Both the position numbers and the translations under genes were made by a program. The notes under the pieces are model-generated. The model searched no databases. It was given only the letters and a program-made list of their open reading frames with translations, and had not been told where the DNA came from. A stretch of DNA of 5,489 nt, taken from contig JAJDCE010000086.1 in the NCBI GenBank assembly GCA_029260985.1, positions 1-5,489 of the forward strand. The letters are read 5' to 3'. Below are positions 5,037 to 5,489 of the stretch, piece after piece (positions within the stretch are counted from its first letter, which is position 1; each line of letters starts with the position of its first letter). Origin of the DNA: Patescibacteria group bacterium (lineage in GTDB: Bacteria; Patescibacteriota; Gracilibacteria; UM-FILTER-43-11).

Positions 5037-5489
5037 TTGGCGAATTGGCTGAGCATGAGAATAAATTGTTTTGACCTTTTTAAAATCAATCTTATCCAGC
5101 GCCACTAAATGATGATGAATGGGTAGGTTAAATTCCTCCTGAATTTTCAGGCCGGATTCAAACAACCCGTCCGACGTTTCCACAACTGTGCCCGTAAGAT
5201 TATTCTCAACAGGTACGATTCCTTTTTTTACAATCCCCCTTTTTACCACATCAAATACTTCTGTTATAGAATTCGCGTACCAGACCCTGGATTTTGGACT
5301 ATATTTTTTAGCCGCTAAGCTGGAAAAAGTATTCTCTGGCCCAAGCGCAACCAAATCATATGACTTATCAGGTTTGGATTTTTGTAATACTGAATCCTCA
5401 GCTAATTTTTTACGGCTCATCTGTTCAATTAAAAAATCAGACTCCTCCATAGCCAAACGCTTAAAGTCTCCAAGATACCTGGATGAATT
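5034..5489 (-). CDS. pheA: Prephenate dehydratase, N-terminal part, cut by window edge and ended by in-frame TGA
   Basis: Prephenate dehydratase converts prephenate to phenylpyruvate in phenylalanine synthesis. The frame is open to the window edge, so the true start lies outside; a TTG at 5456 is only the first internal candidate. Counting from that TTG, ALGPENTFSSLAAKKY (37-52), GIVPVENNLTGTVVETSDGL (79-98) and LPIHHHLVA (111-119) are the conserved catalytic-domain blocks. About 47 helical, charged residues precede the first block, more than a stand-alone dehydratase has, so a fused upstream domain such as chorismate mutase is plausible; too little is visible to confirm it. The frame ends IYSHAQPIRQ then TGA, where E. 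coli PheA reads YSHPQPFQQC. Homology resumes in the same frame immediately after the TGA. The gene is best read as one gene broken by a nonsense codon, or one in which TGA is decoded. Confidence 0.88.
   Translation of the reverse strand, partial: NSSRYLGDFKRLAMEESDFLIEQMSRKKLAEDSVLQKSKPDKSYDLVALGPENTFSSLAAKKYSPKSRVWYANSITEVFDVVKRGIVKKGIVPVENNLTGTVVETSDGLFESGLKIQEEFNLPIHHHLVALDKIDFKKVKTIYSHAQPIRQ

Noticed and set aside
4986..5037. Frameshift, or programmed frameshift, between the two dehydratase pieces
   Set aside because: Counting codons from 5489 to 4548 gives one continuous frame of 314 codons, with TGA at 5034-5036 as the only interruption. The ATGA at the junction at first looks like a coupled restart, but that ATG is in another frame.

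Overview
The window looks like chromosomal DNA from a bacterium with an AT-leaning genome. It carries four housekeeping or unknown genes in that background, plus one gene whose composition clearly differs. glmS, rfbB and the small gene at 4231 all lack a convincing Shine-Dalgarno sequence, and two of them have an extended -10 box of the form TGCTAnnAT just upstream. That style, and the look of the GlmS sequence, would fit a candidate-phylum (Patescibacteria-like) lineage. This placement is a weak inference: there is no rRNA or marker gene here to settle it. The genetic code appears standard, because glmS and rfbB contain no internal TGA in about 900 codons.

Layout, left to right. Positions 1-185 are non-coding and hold a nested palindromic repeat (73-179) just downstream of glmS. 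Positions 186-2919 on the minus strand are a two-gene unit, rfbB then glmS, 28 bases apart. They encode dTDP-glucose 4,6-dehydratase and glucosamine-6-phosphate synthase, which supply nucleotide-sugar precursors for the cell envelope. A hairpin terminator at 2969-2997 separates this unit from a GC-rich gene (3025-3930, minus strand) for a predicted secreted lipoprotein. That protein is Cys-rich and ends in a His/Asp-rich tail, and the gene has a textbook Shine-Dalgarno sequence unlike its neighbours. Positions 3931-4230 are an AT-rich divergent promoter region. On its other side a small unrecognised plus-strand gene (4231-4551) appears to be leaderless.

The right end (4548-5489, minus strand) is a prephenate dehydratase gene (pheA type) running in from beyond the window. 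Its reading frame is continuous and homologous on both sides of a single in-frame TGA at 5034-5036, which sits where the family usually has cysteine. The gene is therefore a recent nonsense allele, a recoded gene, or a base error. Its stop codon overlaps the stop of the convergent small gene by four bases.

The most useful leads are the in-frame TGA in pheA together with a changed ESRP motif in its ACT domain, the foreign-looking lipoprotein with its repeat-encoded tail, the nested palindrome, and the apparently leaderless GTG gene. I see no phage, IS, CRISPR, tRNA or rRNA, and nothing I would call a wholly new multi-gene system.
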